A stretch of 64,000 bases of DNA from JACCYJ01 sp038198775 (GCA_038198775.1 JBBPZV010000018.1:177680-241679); one strand, 5' to 3'. Numbered from the stretch's first letter, positions 42,959-51,800 are shown. Made by a program: numbers and translations. Notes: generated by a model from the letters alone, not told the origin.

Positions 42959-43580
42959 ACACCACGAGAGCGACGAAGGCGACCGCCAGCGCCACCAGCA
43001 GTCCGATCTCGGCGTACGCCCAGCGGCGGCCGAGGCGCTCGAGGCCGCGTGATGCCTGGCGCTGGCGGTGTGCGAGATCGAGGATCCGGCCCACGACGAA
43101 GTCGCCGTACTGCACGCTGCGGTACTCCGCACCGGGCAGTGGCGGGTCCGACTGGCCGGAGGGCCGCCCGCTGCTGAACAGCGACGCCCGGCCGCCCGCC
43201 TGCGACCTGTCGTCACGGACCTGCTGGCGCATCGTCCGGCCCATCGCAACCGAGTGCACGACCCGGTCCCGGGTGTAGATCCGCAGCGTCTGGCGGAGCT
43301 CGGCGTCGGTGATCAGGTGCCATGGGATGTGGGTGTCGCTGACCAGGTTGCGCACCATCAGGTGGTCGGCGTAGGCGTGCAGCGTGGGTCGGACCAGCGC
43401 GACGTACAGGACGAGGGCGAACAGCAGCATGCCCGCGGCCGCGGTGACGGTGGGCAGCCTCCAGTCCCCGGCCACCAGGGCGACCGCCAGCACCACGACG
43501 ACGACAGCCCCGACCAGCCCGGTCCAACGTGCCGCCGAGGGGCGGAACCGCTCGATCAGCTCCCTACCCATGTCCGGCAT
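42948..43580 (-). CDS. PH-domain-like membrane protein
   Basis: A 210-residue protein with two helices near the N-terminus (about 20-41 and 46-66), a PH-like region with HAYADHLMVRNLVSDTHIPWHLIT, and a third hydrophobic helix at the C-terminal end (AEIGLLVALAVAFVALVVF). Function unknown. It resembles other bacterial PH-domain membrane proteins, including the one at 25398-25925, but not closely. ATG 43580 is chosen; ATG 43571 is also possible. Convergent with the phosphomutase and divergent from deoC. Confidence 0.8.
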   Translation of the reverse strand: MPDMGRELIERFRPSAARWTGLVGAVVVVVLAVALVAGDWRLPTVTAAAGMLLFALVLYVALVRPTLHAYADHLMVRNLVSDTHIPWHLITDAELRQTLRIYTRDRVVHSVAMGRTMRQQVRDDRSQAGGRASLFSSGRPSGQSDPPLPGAEYRSVQYGDFVVGRILDLAHRQRQASRGLERLGRRWAYAEIGLLVALAVAFVALVVFTR

Positions 43581-43673
43581 TGTGCCCCCCATGACCTGCC
43601 GAGCGCCCGTCTCGTCACCCAATCGCAACCTTGCAACCCGGCGGCCCGCGGAACGGTCCCTAGACTGCCGAAG

Positions 43674-44636
43674 ATGAGGACCGCAGTGCTGGACACCGCC
43701 GAGCTGAGCGCGTCGGAGTCATCGCTGCGCCGCTTCCTCAACGGACTGCCTGGGGTGGACGCGGTCGGGGCGGAGGCGAGGGCGGCGACCCTGGCCTCTC
43801 GCTCGGTGAAGACGACCACCAAGCGCCAGGCGATCGACCTCGCGATCTCGATGGTCGACCTCACCACGCTCGAGGGGCAGGACACCCCGGGCAAGGTTCG
43901 TGCGCTGGCCGCCAAGGCGAGGCGGCCGGACCCCACCGACCCGGGCTGCCCCGCCGCGGCCGCGGTGTGCGTATACCCCGACCTCGTCTCAACCGCCGTC
44001 GCCGCGCTCGCAGGCAGCGGGGTCCTTGTGGCGAGTGTGGCCACCGCCTTCCCCTCCGGCCGGACGGCGCTGGAAGTCAAGCTCGCGGATGTGCGCGCGG
44101 CGCTCGAGGCGGGGGCCGACGAGATCGACATGGTGATCGACCGGGGCGCCTTCCTGACCGGCCGGTTCGGGCAGGTCCACGACGAGATCGTCGCGGTCAA
44201 GTCGGCGTGTGCCCGGCCCGACGGCACCCCGGCCCACCTCAAGGTGATCCTCGAGACCGGGGAGCTCGCCACCTACGACAACGTCCGCCGGGCGTCCTGG
44301 CTGTCCATGCTGGCCGGCGCCGACTTCATCAAGACCAGCACCGGCAAGGTCAGCCCGGCGGCAACGCTTCCGACGACGATGGTGATGCTGGAGGCCGTCC
44401 GGGACTTCGCGCTGGCGACCGGCCGCCAGGTCGGCGTCAAGCCGGCCGGCGGCATCCGAAGGGCCAAGGACGCGATCCGACACCTGGTCGTCGTCAACGA
44501 GGTGGCCGGCGGGGACTGGCTGACGCCGCACCGGTTCCGTTTCGGCGCCTCCAGCCTGCTGAACGACCTGCTGATGCAGCGCGAGCGGATGACCACCGGC
44601 GCCTACAGCGGTCCCGACTACGTCACCGTCGACTGA
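43674..44636 (+). CDS. deoC: Deoxyribose-phosphate aldolase
   Basis: Splits 2-deoxyribose-5-phosphate into glyceraldehyde-3-phosphate and acetaldehyde. The 320-residue protein has VCVYPDLV, VASVATAFPSGR, DEIDMVIDRGAFL, LKVILETGEL, DFIKTSTGKVSPAAT with the Schiff-base Lys and VGVKPAGGIR. The aldehyde dehydrogenase gene starts 11 nt downstream, so the acetaldehyde formed can be oxidised at once. ATG 43674. Confidence 0.95.
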   Translation: MRTAVLDTAELSASESSLRRFLNGLPGVDAVGAEARAATLASRSVKTTTKRQAIDLAISMVDLTTLEGQDTPGKVRALAAKARRPDPTDPGCPAAAAVCVYPDLVSTAVAALAGSGVLVASVATAFPSGRTALEVKLADVRAALEAGADEIDMVIDRGAFLTGRFGQVHDEIVAVKSACARPDGTPAHLKVILETGELATYDNVRRASWLSMLAGADFIKTSTGKVSPAATLPTTMVMLEAVRDFALATGRQVGVKPAGGIRRAKDAIRHLVVVNEVAGGDWLTPHRFRFGASSLLNDLLMQRERMTTGAYSGPDYVTVD

Positions 44637-44647
44637 AGGGGTCCGCC

Positions 44648-46075
44648 GTGCTGGAGTACGCCCCCGCCCTCGAGTCCCGCTCCATCGTCGATCTGGACTC
44701 CTCGTACGGCCTGTTCATCGGCGGCGCCTTCGTCGACCCGGTCGACGGCCGCCGGTTCAAGACGATCAGCCCCGCCAGCGAGGAGGTCCTCGCGGAGGTC
44801 ACCGAGGCCGGCCCGGCCGACGTCGACGCGGCTGTGAGCGCGGCGCGGACGGCCTACGAGCGGGTGTGGAGCCGGACCTCGGGGGCCGACCGAGCCAAGT
44901 ACCTCTTCCGGATCGCTCGCATCCTCGCCGAGCGCTCACGGGAGTTCGCCGTGCTCGAGACCCTCGACAACGGCAAGCCGATCCGCGAGTCGCGGGACGT
45001 CGACATCCCCTTGGCGAGCGCCTGGTTCTTCTACTACGCCGGGTGGGCCGACAAGCTGCGGTACGCCGGCTTCGGCCCCGACCCGCGACCGGTCGGGGTT
45101 GCCGGCCAGATCATCCCTTGGAACTTCCCGTTGATGATGCTGGCGTGGAAGATCGCCCCCGCCCTAGCGGCCGGCAACACCGTGGTGCTCAAGCCCGCCG
45201 AGACGACTCCGCTCACCGCCCTGCTGTTCGCCACCGTGTGCCAGCAGGCCGGGCTCCCGCTCGGTGTCGTCAACATCGTGACCGGTGCGGGTGCCACCGG
45301 TCGGGCGCTGGTCGAGCATCCGGGGGTGGACAAGATCGCGTTCACCGGCTCGACCGAGGTCGGCAAGGGCATCGCGCGGGCGGTGGCCGGCACCCGCAAG
45401 CGGGTGACGCTGGAGCTCGGCGGGAAGGCGGCGAACGTGATCTTCGACGACGCGCCGGTGGACCAGGCGGTCGAGGGCATCGTCAACGGCATCTTCTTCA
45501 ACCAGGGCCACGTGTGCTGCGCGGGGTCACGCCTGCTCGTCCAGGAGAGCGTGTACGAGGACGTGCTCGACCGGCTGAAGCGCCGGATGGCGACGCTGCG
45601 ACTCGGTGACCCGCTGGACAAGAACACCGACGTCGGGGCGATCAACTCCGGCGAACAGCTGGCGCGGATCAAGGAACTGTCCGACACCGGTGACGCCGAG
45701 GGGGCACAGCGCTGGTCGCCGGCCTGCGAGCTGCCCGAGCACGGCTTCTGGTTCCCGCCGACGATCTTCACCGGGGTCACCCAGGCCCACCGGATCGCCC
45801 GGGAGGAGATCTTCGGCCCAGTGCTTTCGGTGCTGACCTTCCGCACCCCGGCCGAGGCGGTCGAGAAGGCCAACAACACCCCGTACGGCCTGTCGGCCGG
45901 GGTGTGGACCGACAAGGGGTCGCGGATCTTGTGGGTGGCGGACCGGCTTCGCGCCGGGGTGGTGTGGGCCAACACGTTCAACCGCTTCGACCCGACCAGC
46001 CCGTTCGGCGGCTACAAGGAGTCCGGCCACGGCCGCGAGGGCGGTCGCCACGGGCTGGCGGCGTACCTGCGATGA
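44648..46075 (+). CDS. Aldehyde dehydrogenase (complete)
   Basis: A 475-residue NAD(P)-dependent aldehyde dehydrogenase. It has QIIPWNFPLMMLAWKIAPALAAGN, KPAETTPLTA, FTGSTEVGKGI, the catalytic ELGGKAANV Glu and NQGHVCCAGSRL, whose Cys is the nucleophile, and EEIFGPVLSVLTF. Probably oxidises acetaldehyde released by DeoC. GTG 44648 starts it; ATGA links it to the next, shorter ALDH gene. Confidence 0.94.
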   Translation: MLEYAPALESRSIVDLDSSYGLFIGGAFVDPVDGRRFKTISPASEEVLAEVTEAGPADVDAAVSAARTAYERVWSRTSGADRAKYLFRIARILAERSREFAVLETLDNGKPIRESRDVDIPLASAWFFYYAGWADKLRYAGFGPDPRPVGVAGQIIPWNFPLMMLAWKIAPALAAGNTVVLKPAETTPLTALLFATVCQQAGLPLGVVNIVTGAGATGRALVEHPGVDKIAFTGSTEVGKGIARAVAGTRKRVTLELGGKAANVIFDDAPVDQAVEGIVNGIFFNQGHVCCAGSRLLVQESVYEDVLDRLKRRMATLRLGDPLDKNTDVGAINSGEQLARIKELSDTGDAEGAQRWSPACELPEHGFWFPPTIFTGVTQAHRIAREEIFGPVLSVLTFRTPAEAVEKANNTPYGLSAGVWTDKGSRILWVADRLRAGVVWANTFNRFDPTSPFGGYKESGHGREGGRHGLAAYLR

Positions 46076-46938
46076 GCGACCGGGTCCGGGTGCGCAAGAC
46101 ATCCAAGCTGTTCATCGGCGGGGCGTTCGTTCGCAGCGAGAGCGGCCGGACCTACGAGGCGACCGACGCCGGCGGGCGGTTCCTCGCCAACGCCGCCCGC
46201 GCCTCCCGCAAGGACGCCCGGGACGCCGTGGTCGCGGCCCGCGGGGCGTTCGCCGGCTGGTCCGGGGCGACACCGTACAACCGCGGTCAGGTCCTCCACC
46301 GGGTCGCCGAGATGCTCGAGGAGCGCCGCGACCAGTTCGCCGCCCAGGTGGGGGACGCCGAGGGGCTCGGGCCGGCGGCAGCCGACGAGGCGGTCTCCCG
46401 GGCCGTCGACCGGTGGGTGTGGTACGCCGGCTGGGCCGACAAGATCGCCCAGGTGCACGGCTCGGCCAACGCCGTCGCCGGGCCGTACTTCGACTTCTCG
46501 CTGCCCGAGCCGACCGGGGTGGTCGCCCTGATCGCGCCGCCGGAGTCCTCGCTGCTCGGCCTGGTCAGCGTGCTGGCCCCGGCAATTGTGACCGGCAACA
46601 CCGCGGTGGTGGTCTCGTCGTACCCCCGGCCGCTGCCAGCGATGACGCTGGCAGAGGTGCTGGCCACCTCCGACGTGCCCGGCGGCGTGGTCAACGTGCT
46701 GACCGGTGACCCGGCCGAGGTGGCGCCCTGGCTGGCGTCCCACCTCGACGTCAACGGCCTCGACCTCGCCGGCGTCGGCGCCCCGGCTCTGGCGCAGGAA
46801 CTCGAGCAGGCGGCGGCGGGCAACCTCAAGCGGGTGCTGCGCCCGGATCTGCCGCCGTGGGACGTCGACGACCCCGGGCTGGCGCGCATGACGCCGTTTC
46901 TGGAGACCAAGACCGTCTGGCACCCCATCGGCACGTGA
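46072..46938 (+). CDS. Truncated aldehyde dehydrogenase homologue without catalytic domain
   Basis: A 288-residue ALDH-like protein coupled to the complete ALDH by ATGA. It covers the coenzyme-binding half (KLFIGGAFVRSESGRTYEA, VWYAGWADKIAQVHG, GNTAVVVSSYPRPLPAMTLAEV) but the frame ends before the usual Glu and lacks the catalytic Cys region; its end LETKTVWHPIGT matches ALDH C-termini, so the middle is missing rather than the tail. It is probably a non-catalytic partner. The stop overlaps the start of the 22-bp repeat. Confidence 0.88.
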   Translation: MSDRVRVRKTSKLFIGGAFVRSESGRTYEATDAGGRFLANAARASRKDARDAVVAARGAFAGWSGATPYNRGQVLHRVAEMLEERRDQFAAQVGDAEGLGPAAADEAVSRAVDRWVWYAGWADKIAQVHGSANAVAGPYFDFSLPEPTGVVALIAPPESSLLGLVSVLAPAIVTGNTAVVVSSYPRPLPAMTLAEVLATSDVPGGVVNVLTGDPAEVAPWLASHLDVNGLDLAGVGAPALAQELEQAAAGNLKRVLRPDLPPWDVDDPGLARMTPFLETKTVWHPIGT

Positions 46939-46980
46939 CCATCCGTGAGCTGTGGCCGACCATCCGTGGGGTTGTGGTGC
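46937..46980. repeat. 22-bp stop-codon-associated repeat, two degenerate units
   Basis: GACCATCCGTGAGC at 46937-46950 and GACCATCCGTGGGG at 46958-46971 are copies of the unit seen at 20713-20778. As at 20712, the preceding gene's TGA stop (46936-46938) is continuous with the repeat start (TGACCATCC). Confidence 0.8.
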
Positions 46981-47089
46981 GCGGCCATGCCGGTAGTGGT
47001 GCGGAGCGGGACCGCAAAGTGGAGCGGAAGCGGGTCACCTGAACATCATTCGTCACAACCTGGCCGGACCATAGACACGCCTCCACCGG

Positions 47090-47633
47090 GTGACTACTTC
47101 GGGATCGATCGAACTACTCTCCGTTGGGATGCGAGGTCGGGCTGCGCAGACCGTCCCTCACGGGTTCGCCGCCGCGCTGCTGGCCAGTTTGGTGTTCGCC
47201 CCACCGGCGAGTGCGGGGGATGTCAAAGCGGACCTGTCGAGCGCCCCCTCCTGTCCCGCTGGGGTGGTTACTGGGGAGGGGGATGCCACCGAGGATGGGG
47301 CGCCGTCGCAGGAGACGTTGGCGTTGGCGCAGGCGGATGCGACGGGGCAGCGGGTGGAGGTGCCTGACGCTGCGACCGAGACGCAGACGGTGTGGGCGAA
47401 CGACCCTGAACCCGGGCAGGTCGTACAACAACGACGTAGCGTCACTCACCGGTGGCCTCCTGCCGATCGACTTCAGACACCGATCAGCGTGGGAGGCCAC
47501 CACCCCCTCAGGCCGCTACGACACGCACCCGCTCACCATCCACCGCGAAGAGCCCGGATTCCTGGATCGGCGGAACCCGTCGAGCGGTCAGAGTGACCAT
47601 TTGGGTGTTACCTGTGTGACTGGTGTGACTTAG
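47090..47633 (+). pseudogene. Decayed secreted protein, probably RHS/YD-repeat type remnant
   Basis: From GTG 47090 a frame has a plausible signal peptide (GFAAALLASLVFAPPASAG) and then SQETLALAQADATGQRVEVPDAATETQTVWANDPEPG, which resembles the N-terminal entry segment of large actinobacterial RHS-repeat wall proteins. Soon after, the sensible reading switches to another frame: SYNNDVASLTGGLLPIDFRHR, then SGRYDTHPLTIHREEPGFL, which looks like a different C-terminal module. About 170 codons instead of 1500 or more suggests deletion of the middle plus a frameshift. The assignment is by pattern only. Confidence 0.4.
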
Positions 47634-47909
47634 TGCGGCGGGCCTCGCCCGCTCGGCGGTTGCTGTCCTCGATGATCTTGGGGTGGTCGACCGGAACAAC
47701 TGTCGCGGGAGGAGCTGCCTGCGGTGGCGACAGCCCAGCCACCGCGCTGCTGGTCGGCCCGCTGTTCGTCCCACCGGCCAAGTGCCAGTTCAGGCGTGGG
47801 GAAGGCCTTGGTGAACCGGCGTGCTGATAGGCGAAGCCGGCAACGAGGCGCCCGCGGTGCCGACCGGTGCGGTGGCGACCGGTGATCCGGCTGCGAACTC
47901 CGCGGCTCG
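47634..47909. other. Non-coding or decayed stretch before the SapM-like gene
   Basis: Short open frames exist on both strands (for example VPVDHPKIIEDSNRRAGEARR on the minus strand near 47640-47700), but none has a good start, ribosome site or recognisable family. Together with the remnant at 47090-47633 and bases 46981-47089 it makes about 0.95 kb without an intact gene. Confidence 0.5.
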
Positions 47910-48800
47910 TCAGCGGAGTGGGAGCCCGAACGCCGCCGACAACGACGGTGCGGTCGCCGCGTTGGCCAGGTGCGGAGCGCCGACGACGTCCTCGTACAGG
48001 CGCGCCAGCGAGTAGTGGTCGAGCCGCTGGGTGACGACGTTTTGCCGTTGGCTGGGGTGGATCACCACGGTGAGCACCAAGTTGTCCTGGTTGTGGTCGT
48101 CCTCGTCGGCGGTGAGCACCACCGCGAGGTGGCCCGACGCCCAGTCGGGGCCGGCGAAGACCTGGTTCATCAGGCGCTGGAACCACGCGTCGGCGACCGC
48201 CAGGTCACAGTTGTGCGCGTCGTGGCAGGTGTCCGGCACCACCATGCCGACGTTGGGGAGTCTGCCGCGCTCGATGTCGGTCCCGAGGGCCTCCAGCGGC
48301 AGGTCGTACGCCTGGCAGCTCGCCCGCTCGGAGACGAAGTACGCCCACGGGTTGTGCTTCACCGCGTACGAGCCTGCGGTGTCGGTGGCGCAGTTGCCGG
48401 GCATGCCGTCGGCGTAGACGCGGGCCGTCCGGCCCAGCGCGATGGCTTGGCCGAAGACCGACGGCCCCCGCAGCGGATGCGCCGACGGGGGCGCGTCGTC
48501 GGTGATGCCGTATGTCTGTCCGCCGGTGATCGCGAGGTAGTTCGGCAGCGACGGGTGGCTGACCGCGTAGTAGTTGGTCGCGTACCCGAAACGCTCCGCC
48601 AGCTGGTAGGCGTACGGCATCCCTTCCCGCATCTGGTCCAGCGAATGGTTCTCCTCGATCACCACCAGCACCTTCGTGACCGCCCGCGGAGCGGCACTCG
48701 GCACCGGGGTGTGCGGGGGCCGGGAAACGACGGGCTGGGCGGTGCACGCGGCACCGAAGGCCAACGCCCCGACCACGGCAGCGACCAGCAGGCGTCGCAT
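47910..48800 (-). CDS. Secreted acid phosphatase/phosphoesterase, SapM-like
   Basis: A 296-residue exported protein, ATG 48800 with AGGAGGAGAT five to six bases upstream. The signal peptide (3-20) ends FGAACTAQP, a weak lipobox. KVLVVIEENHSLDQM, YYAVSHPSLPNYLAITGGQTYG, GMPGNCATDTAG, VVPDTCHDAHNCDLAVADAW and VVLTADEDDHNQDN match the SapM (Rv3310)/phospholipase C-like phosphoesterase pattern with metal-binding residues. Position between pmmB-type and add genes agrees. Substrate in this organism is unknown. Confidence 0.87.
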   Translation of the reverse strand: MRRLLVAAVVGALAFGAACTAQPVVSRPPHTPVPSAAPRAVTKVLVVIEENHSLDQMREGMPYAYQLAERFGYATNYYAVSHPSLPNYLAITGGQTYGITDDAPPSAHPLRGPSVFGQAIALGRTARVYADGMPGNCATDTAGSYAVKHNPWAYFVSERASCQAYDLPLEALGTDIERGRLPNVGMVVPDTCHDAHNCDLAVADAWFQRLMNQVFAGPDWASGHLAVVLTADEDDHNQDNLVLTVVIHPSQRQNVVTQRLDHYSLARLYEDVVGAPHLANAATAPSLSAAFGLPLR

Positions 48801-48805
48801 CTTCG

Positions 48806-48815
48806 ATCTCCTCCT
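48806..48815 (-). promoter_or_regulatory. Strong ribosome binding site of the SapM-like gene
   Basis: AGGAGGAGAT on the minus strand, five bases before ATG 48800. It sets the start at 48800 rather than at 48905, which would place 35 non-hydrophobic residues before the signal peptide. Confidence 0.6.
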
Positions 48816-49114
48816 GCGTCCGGTGAACGCCAGCCCCGGTCGGGGCGACGAGAGGTTCGAGCGTAGGCAGGCCGGGCCGGAGCTGGGCAAGAGCACCCGA
48901 ACCACGGGCGAGCCCAGCTCCTAGCCGCTCGGCCGTCCGGGCACCACCGGTCACTTCCCATGGCGCAGCAACACTTCCCATGGTCTGCGCAACCCATGGG
49001 AAGTGTCGCTCAGCCGTTGGGAGTACGCAGACGTCGGGTGCAGCGCGGCCCAGACCGCCGCCGCCGACGGCACGCCTACGGCCGAGGATCCCCCGCTGGA
49101 ACGAGGCCGCGCCG
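48816..49114. other. Intergenic region between add and the SapM-like gene
   Basis: No supported gene. It holds repeat copy C (48951-49027) and otherwise GC-rich sequence in which I see nothing recognisable. Both flanking genes are on the minus strand, so the SapM-like promoter must lie here, but no clear -35/-10 pair was found. Confidence 0.5.
48951..49027. repeat. Intergenic CCATGGGAAGT repeat, copy C
   Basis: Two left halves, TCACTTCCCATGG at 48951-48963 and ACACTTCCCATGG at 48971-48983, face one right half CCCATGGGAAGTGTCGCT at 48993-49010, followed by a degenerate unit CAGCCGTTGGGAGTACG. The inverted units could form a stem of 13 or more base pairs. Related to copies at 14079-14153 and 32221-32296. 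Confidence 0.8.
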
Positions 49115-50194
49115 TCACGTCGGGCGGCCCAGCGCCGCGTACCCCGGCTTGATCACCTCGTCGATCAGCGCGAGCCGCTCGTCGAACGGCAGGAACGCGC
49201 TCTTCATCGCGTTAATCGTGAGCCAGCGCAGGTCCGCCAGGCCGAAGCCGAAGGCCGCACAGAGCAGACCCATCTCCCGGCTCAGCGACGTCCCGCTCAT
49301 CAGCCGGTTGTCGGTGTTGACGGTGACCCGGAAACGCAGCCGCGCCAGCAGCCCGATCGGGTGGTGCTCGATCGAGTCCGCCGCGCCGGTCTGCAGGTTC
49401 GAGCTCGGACACAGCTCGAGCGGGATCCGCTTGTCCCGGACGTACGCCGCGAGCCGGCCGAGCAGCACCTGGTCGTCGGCGACGATGATGTCGTCCACGA
49501 TCCGCACCCCGTGGCCGAGCCGGTCCGCCCCGCACCATTGGATCGCCTGCCAGATCGACCGCAGCCCGAAGCCCTCCCCGGCGTGGATCGTGAAGTGCGC
49601 GTTCTCACGCTGGAGGTACTCGAACGCGTCCAGGTGGCGGGTCGGCGGGTAGCCCGCCTCGGCACCGGCGATGTCGAATCCGGCGACCCCGTTCTCGCGG
49701 TGGCGTACGGCCAGCTGCGCGATCTCCATCGAGCGGGCCTGGTGGCGCATCGCGGTCACCAGCTGCCGCACGACGATCGGCCGGCCGGCCGCGGCGGCGC
49801 TCGACGCGCCGGTCGCCAGCCCTTCCCCCACCGCGGCGACCACCTCGTCCAGCGTCAGGCCGTCCGCCAGGTGCTGCTCGGGGGCGTAGCGGATCTCGGC
49901 GTACACCACACCGTCTCCGGCCAGGTCCTCGACGCACTCCGCGGCCACCCGGCGAAGCGCGTCCGCCCGCTGCATCACGGCCACGGTGTGCTCGAACGTC
50001 TCCAGGTATCGCTCCAGGGATCCGGAGCCCGCGGCCGTCACGAACCACTGCGCCAGCGAGTCGGGGTCCGTGGTCGGAAGCTCGTGGCCGATGTCGGCGG
50101 CCAGCGCCACCACCGTCGCCGGGCGGAGCCCGCCGTCGAGGTGGTCGTGCAGCAGCACCTTCGGGGCGGCGGCGATCGTCTCGGCAGGCAGCAT
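49115..50194 (-). CDS. add: Adenosine deaminase
   Basis: Deaminates adenosine and deoxyadenosine to inosine. The 359-residue protein has KVLLHDHLDGGLRP with the zinc HxH, YAEIRYAPEQHL, FTIHAGEGFG (third His and catalytic Glu region), DRLGHGVRIVDD, LELCPSSNLQTG and VTVNTDNRLMSG, where actinobacterial enzymes have the catalytic Asp in NTDN. ATG 50194 is preferred over the longer frame. Same strand and area as Rv3313c, near deoA and cdd. Confidence 0.94.
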   Translation of the reverse strand: MLPAETIAAAPKVLLHDHLDGGLRPATVVALAADIGHELPTTDPDSLAQWFVTAAGSGSLERYLETFEHTVAVMQRADALRRVAAECVEDLAGDGVVYAEIRYAPEQHLADGLTLDEVVAAVGEGLATGASSAAAAGRPIVVRQLVTAMRHQARSMEIAQLAVRHRENGVAGFDIAGAEAGYPPTRHLDAFEYLQRENAHFTIHAGEGFGLRSIWQAIQWCGADRLGHGVRIVDDIIVADDQVLLGRLAAYVRDKRIPLELCPSSNLQTGAADSIEHHPIGLLARLRFRVTVNTDNRLMSGTSLSREMGLLCAAFGFGLADLRWLTINAMKSAFLPFDERLALIDEVIKPGYAALGRPT

Positions 50195-50268
50195 CGCCAC
50201 CAATCTAGAGTGGCACCGACACCGGCGGTGGCGCCGCCGCGGACGAGACCGGCCATTACGGTGGGGTG

Positions 50269-50724
50269 ATGCCCGTGGTGCGCACCCGAGCCGACGTCAG
50301 TGGGCTGCTCGGCGAGCGGCTGGGCCCGTCGGAGTGGCTCACGATCACCCAGGACAGGATCGACGCCTTCGCCGCGGCCACCGAGGACCGGCAGTGGATC
50401 CACGTCGATCCGGATCGCGCCGCGACGGGACCGTTCGGGGCGACGGTGGCCCATGGCTATCTGACCCTGTCGCTCATCCCGCACCTCGTCGGCCAGCTGC
50501 TGACGTACGAGACCGGCGGTGCCCGGCTCAACTACGGGCTGAACCGCGTCCGGTTCCCCCGCTCGGTCGTGGTCGGTGCTCGGGTCCGCGCGCGAGCACA
50601 GATCATCGGCGTGGATGACGTGGCCGCGGGCCTCCAGGTGGTGACCGCGGTGAACGTCGAGATCGAGGAGCAGGACAAGCCCGCCTGCGTGGCCGAGACG
50701 GTCGTCCTGCTCACGCCCGGCTGA
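50269..50724 (+). CDS. MaoC-like (R)-specific hot-dog dehydratase
   Basis: A 151-residue single hot-dog domain. WLTITQDRIDAFAAATEDRQWIHVDPDRAATGPFGATVAHGYLTLSLIP contains the hydratase-2 motif with catalytic Asp and His. NYGLNRVRFPRSVVVG follows. Enzymes of this type hydrate trans-2-enoyl-CoA. It starts at ATG 50269, right after an in-frame GTG, and is divergent from add. No obvious operon partner; a NodN/MaoC-type orphan. Confidence 0.9.
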   Translation: MPVVRTRADVSGLLGERLGPSEWLTITQDRIDAFAAATEDRQWIHVDPDRAATGPFGATVAHGYLTLSLIPHLVGQLLTYETGGARLNYGLNRVRFPRSVVVGARVRARAQIIGVDDVAAGLQVVTAVNVEIEEQDKPACVAETVVLLTPG

Positions 50725-50762
50725 CCCCTTGGGCACGTCCCCGGCCGTTATCGGCTCGCACC

Positions 50763-51197
50763 TCACGCCCTCCGGGCGTCGCGTACGCCGGGCCACTGCA
50801 GCGCGGCAAACACCGCCAGATTCACCAGGGCCCCGGCCTCCACGACGATCGCGATCACGATGGCGGTGCGGTAACCGTTCTCGTGGAAGCCGAACAGGGT
50901 GCCGTGCTCGCTCAGCGCCAGCGCGATCAAGGTGCCGGCGGCGAAGGCGATCCCGGCGCCGGCGGCGAGCAGGAGCCTCAGCTCGGCGCCCCGAGTTGTG
51001 CGCCCGAGCGGGGCGAGAAGTGTCAGACCGAGGACGAGGGCGGTGACGAAGTTGGCCATGAACAGCGGGCCGATGACCGGGATCACCCGGTAGTAGACCG
51101 CGTAGTACTGGTGCAGGTGCACCGCGCCGGTGGCGAGGAGCAGCAGGGCACCGAGATAGCGGCTGCCGGTTCGCAGCGCCGAGCCCGGGCCGGCCAC
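50763..51197 (-). CDS. Small four-helix membrane protein
   Basis: A 144-residue hydrophobic protein from GTG 51197, one base after the stop of the upstream lipoprotein gene. Helices lie at about 13-30, 38-60, 70-92 and 108-136. HLHQYYAVYYRVIPVIGPLFMANF between the first two is conserved in similar actinobacterial proteins as far as I recall. No function known. It is almost certainly co-transcribed with the lipoprotein and hence with the TGAACC promoter ahead of it. Confidence 0.8.
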   Translation of the reverse strand: MAGPGSALRTGSRYLGALLLLATGAVHLHQYYAVYYRVIPVIGPLFMANFVTALVLGLTLLAPLGRTTRGAELRLLLAAGAGIAFAAGTLIALALSEHGTLFGFHENGYRTAIVIAIVVEAGALVNLAVFAALQWPGVRDARRA

Positions 51198-51198
51198 C

Positions 51199-51744
51199 TC
51201 AGTAACCCCCCTGTCCCTTGCCGCTGCCGCCCCCGTTGCCCGATCCGCCACCCCCGTCGCCGGCCTTGTCACCTTGCGCGGTGACGGCGTACCACTCGGC
51301 ACCGAACTGCTCGACCCCCTGGCCGTAAGCGTCCTCGCCGCCGCGGTCTGCCTGGTAGTAGTACAGCGGGTGGCCGGCATAGCTCACCTGGACCAGACCG
51401 TCATCTCTGGTGAGCGTTCCGAGGTCGTCGGCCGAGACCGCACCGGTCGCCGTCGGTGGCCCGTCGGTGGTCACCGGAGGCCAGACGCTGGCACACGCCC
51501 CGTAGCACGTAGAGCGGTCTTTCGGGTCCTGCTCGAACAGGTACAAGGTGCGACCGTCCCCGTCCACGAGCGCCGAGCCGACCGACGGCTTGTCGGCCAC
51601 GCCGAGCACCTGCTGCGGCGGGTCCAGCGAGTTCGTCGCCGAGCCACACGCTGCGGAGAGCAGGCCCACCAGACCGGCGACGGCGACGAGTGAGGGACGC
51701 GGCCGCCAGGAATGGGCAACCGTCATGCCACCAGGTTGTGCCAT
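51199..51744 (-). CDS. Secreted lipoprotein of the Y-x4-D repeat family (COG4315-like)
   Basis: A 181-residue lipoprotein. ATG 51744 has AGGAGG five bases upstream. The signal peptide ends in the lipobox LLSAAC (Cys33). Two family repeats follow: GRTLYLFEQDPKDRSTCYGACASVWPP and GHPLYYYQADRGGEDAYGQGV, the pattern Y-x-F/Y-x2-D typical of this family, with a Cys pair (TCYGAC). The tail is Gly/Ser/Lys-rich. Function is unknown; the cysteines and the regulon suggest extracellular redox or metal binding. Confidence 0.87.
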   Translation of the reverse strand: MAQPGGMTVAHSWRPRPSLVAVAGLVGLLSAACGSATNSLDPPQQVLGVADKPSVGSALVDGDGRTLYLFEQDPKDRSTCYGACASVWPPVTTDGPPTATGAVSADDLGTLTRDDGLVQVSYAGHPLYYYQADRGGEDAYGQGVEQFGAEWYAVTAQGDKAGDGGGGSGNGGGSGKGQGGY

Positions 51745-51800
51745 GCCTGCCTCCTGCGCTGGGAGGGCCGCTGCTGCGGGCGATGCGCGGTCTCACCCAC

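Noticed and set aside
47608..48186. A 192-codon minus-strand frame overlapping the SapM-like gene and the relic zone
   Set aside because: Its first half is an Arg/Pro-rich shadow of the SapM-like gene; the second half has no recognised family or start.
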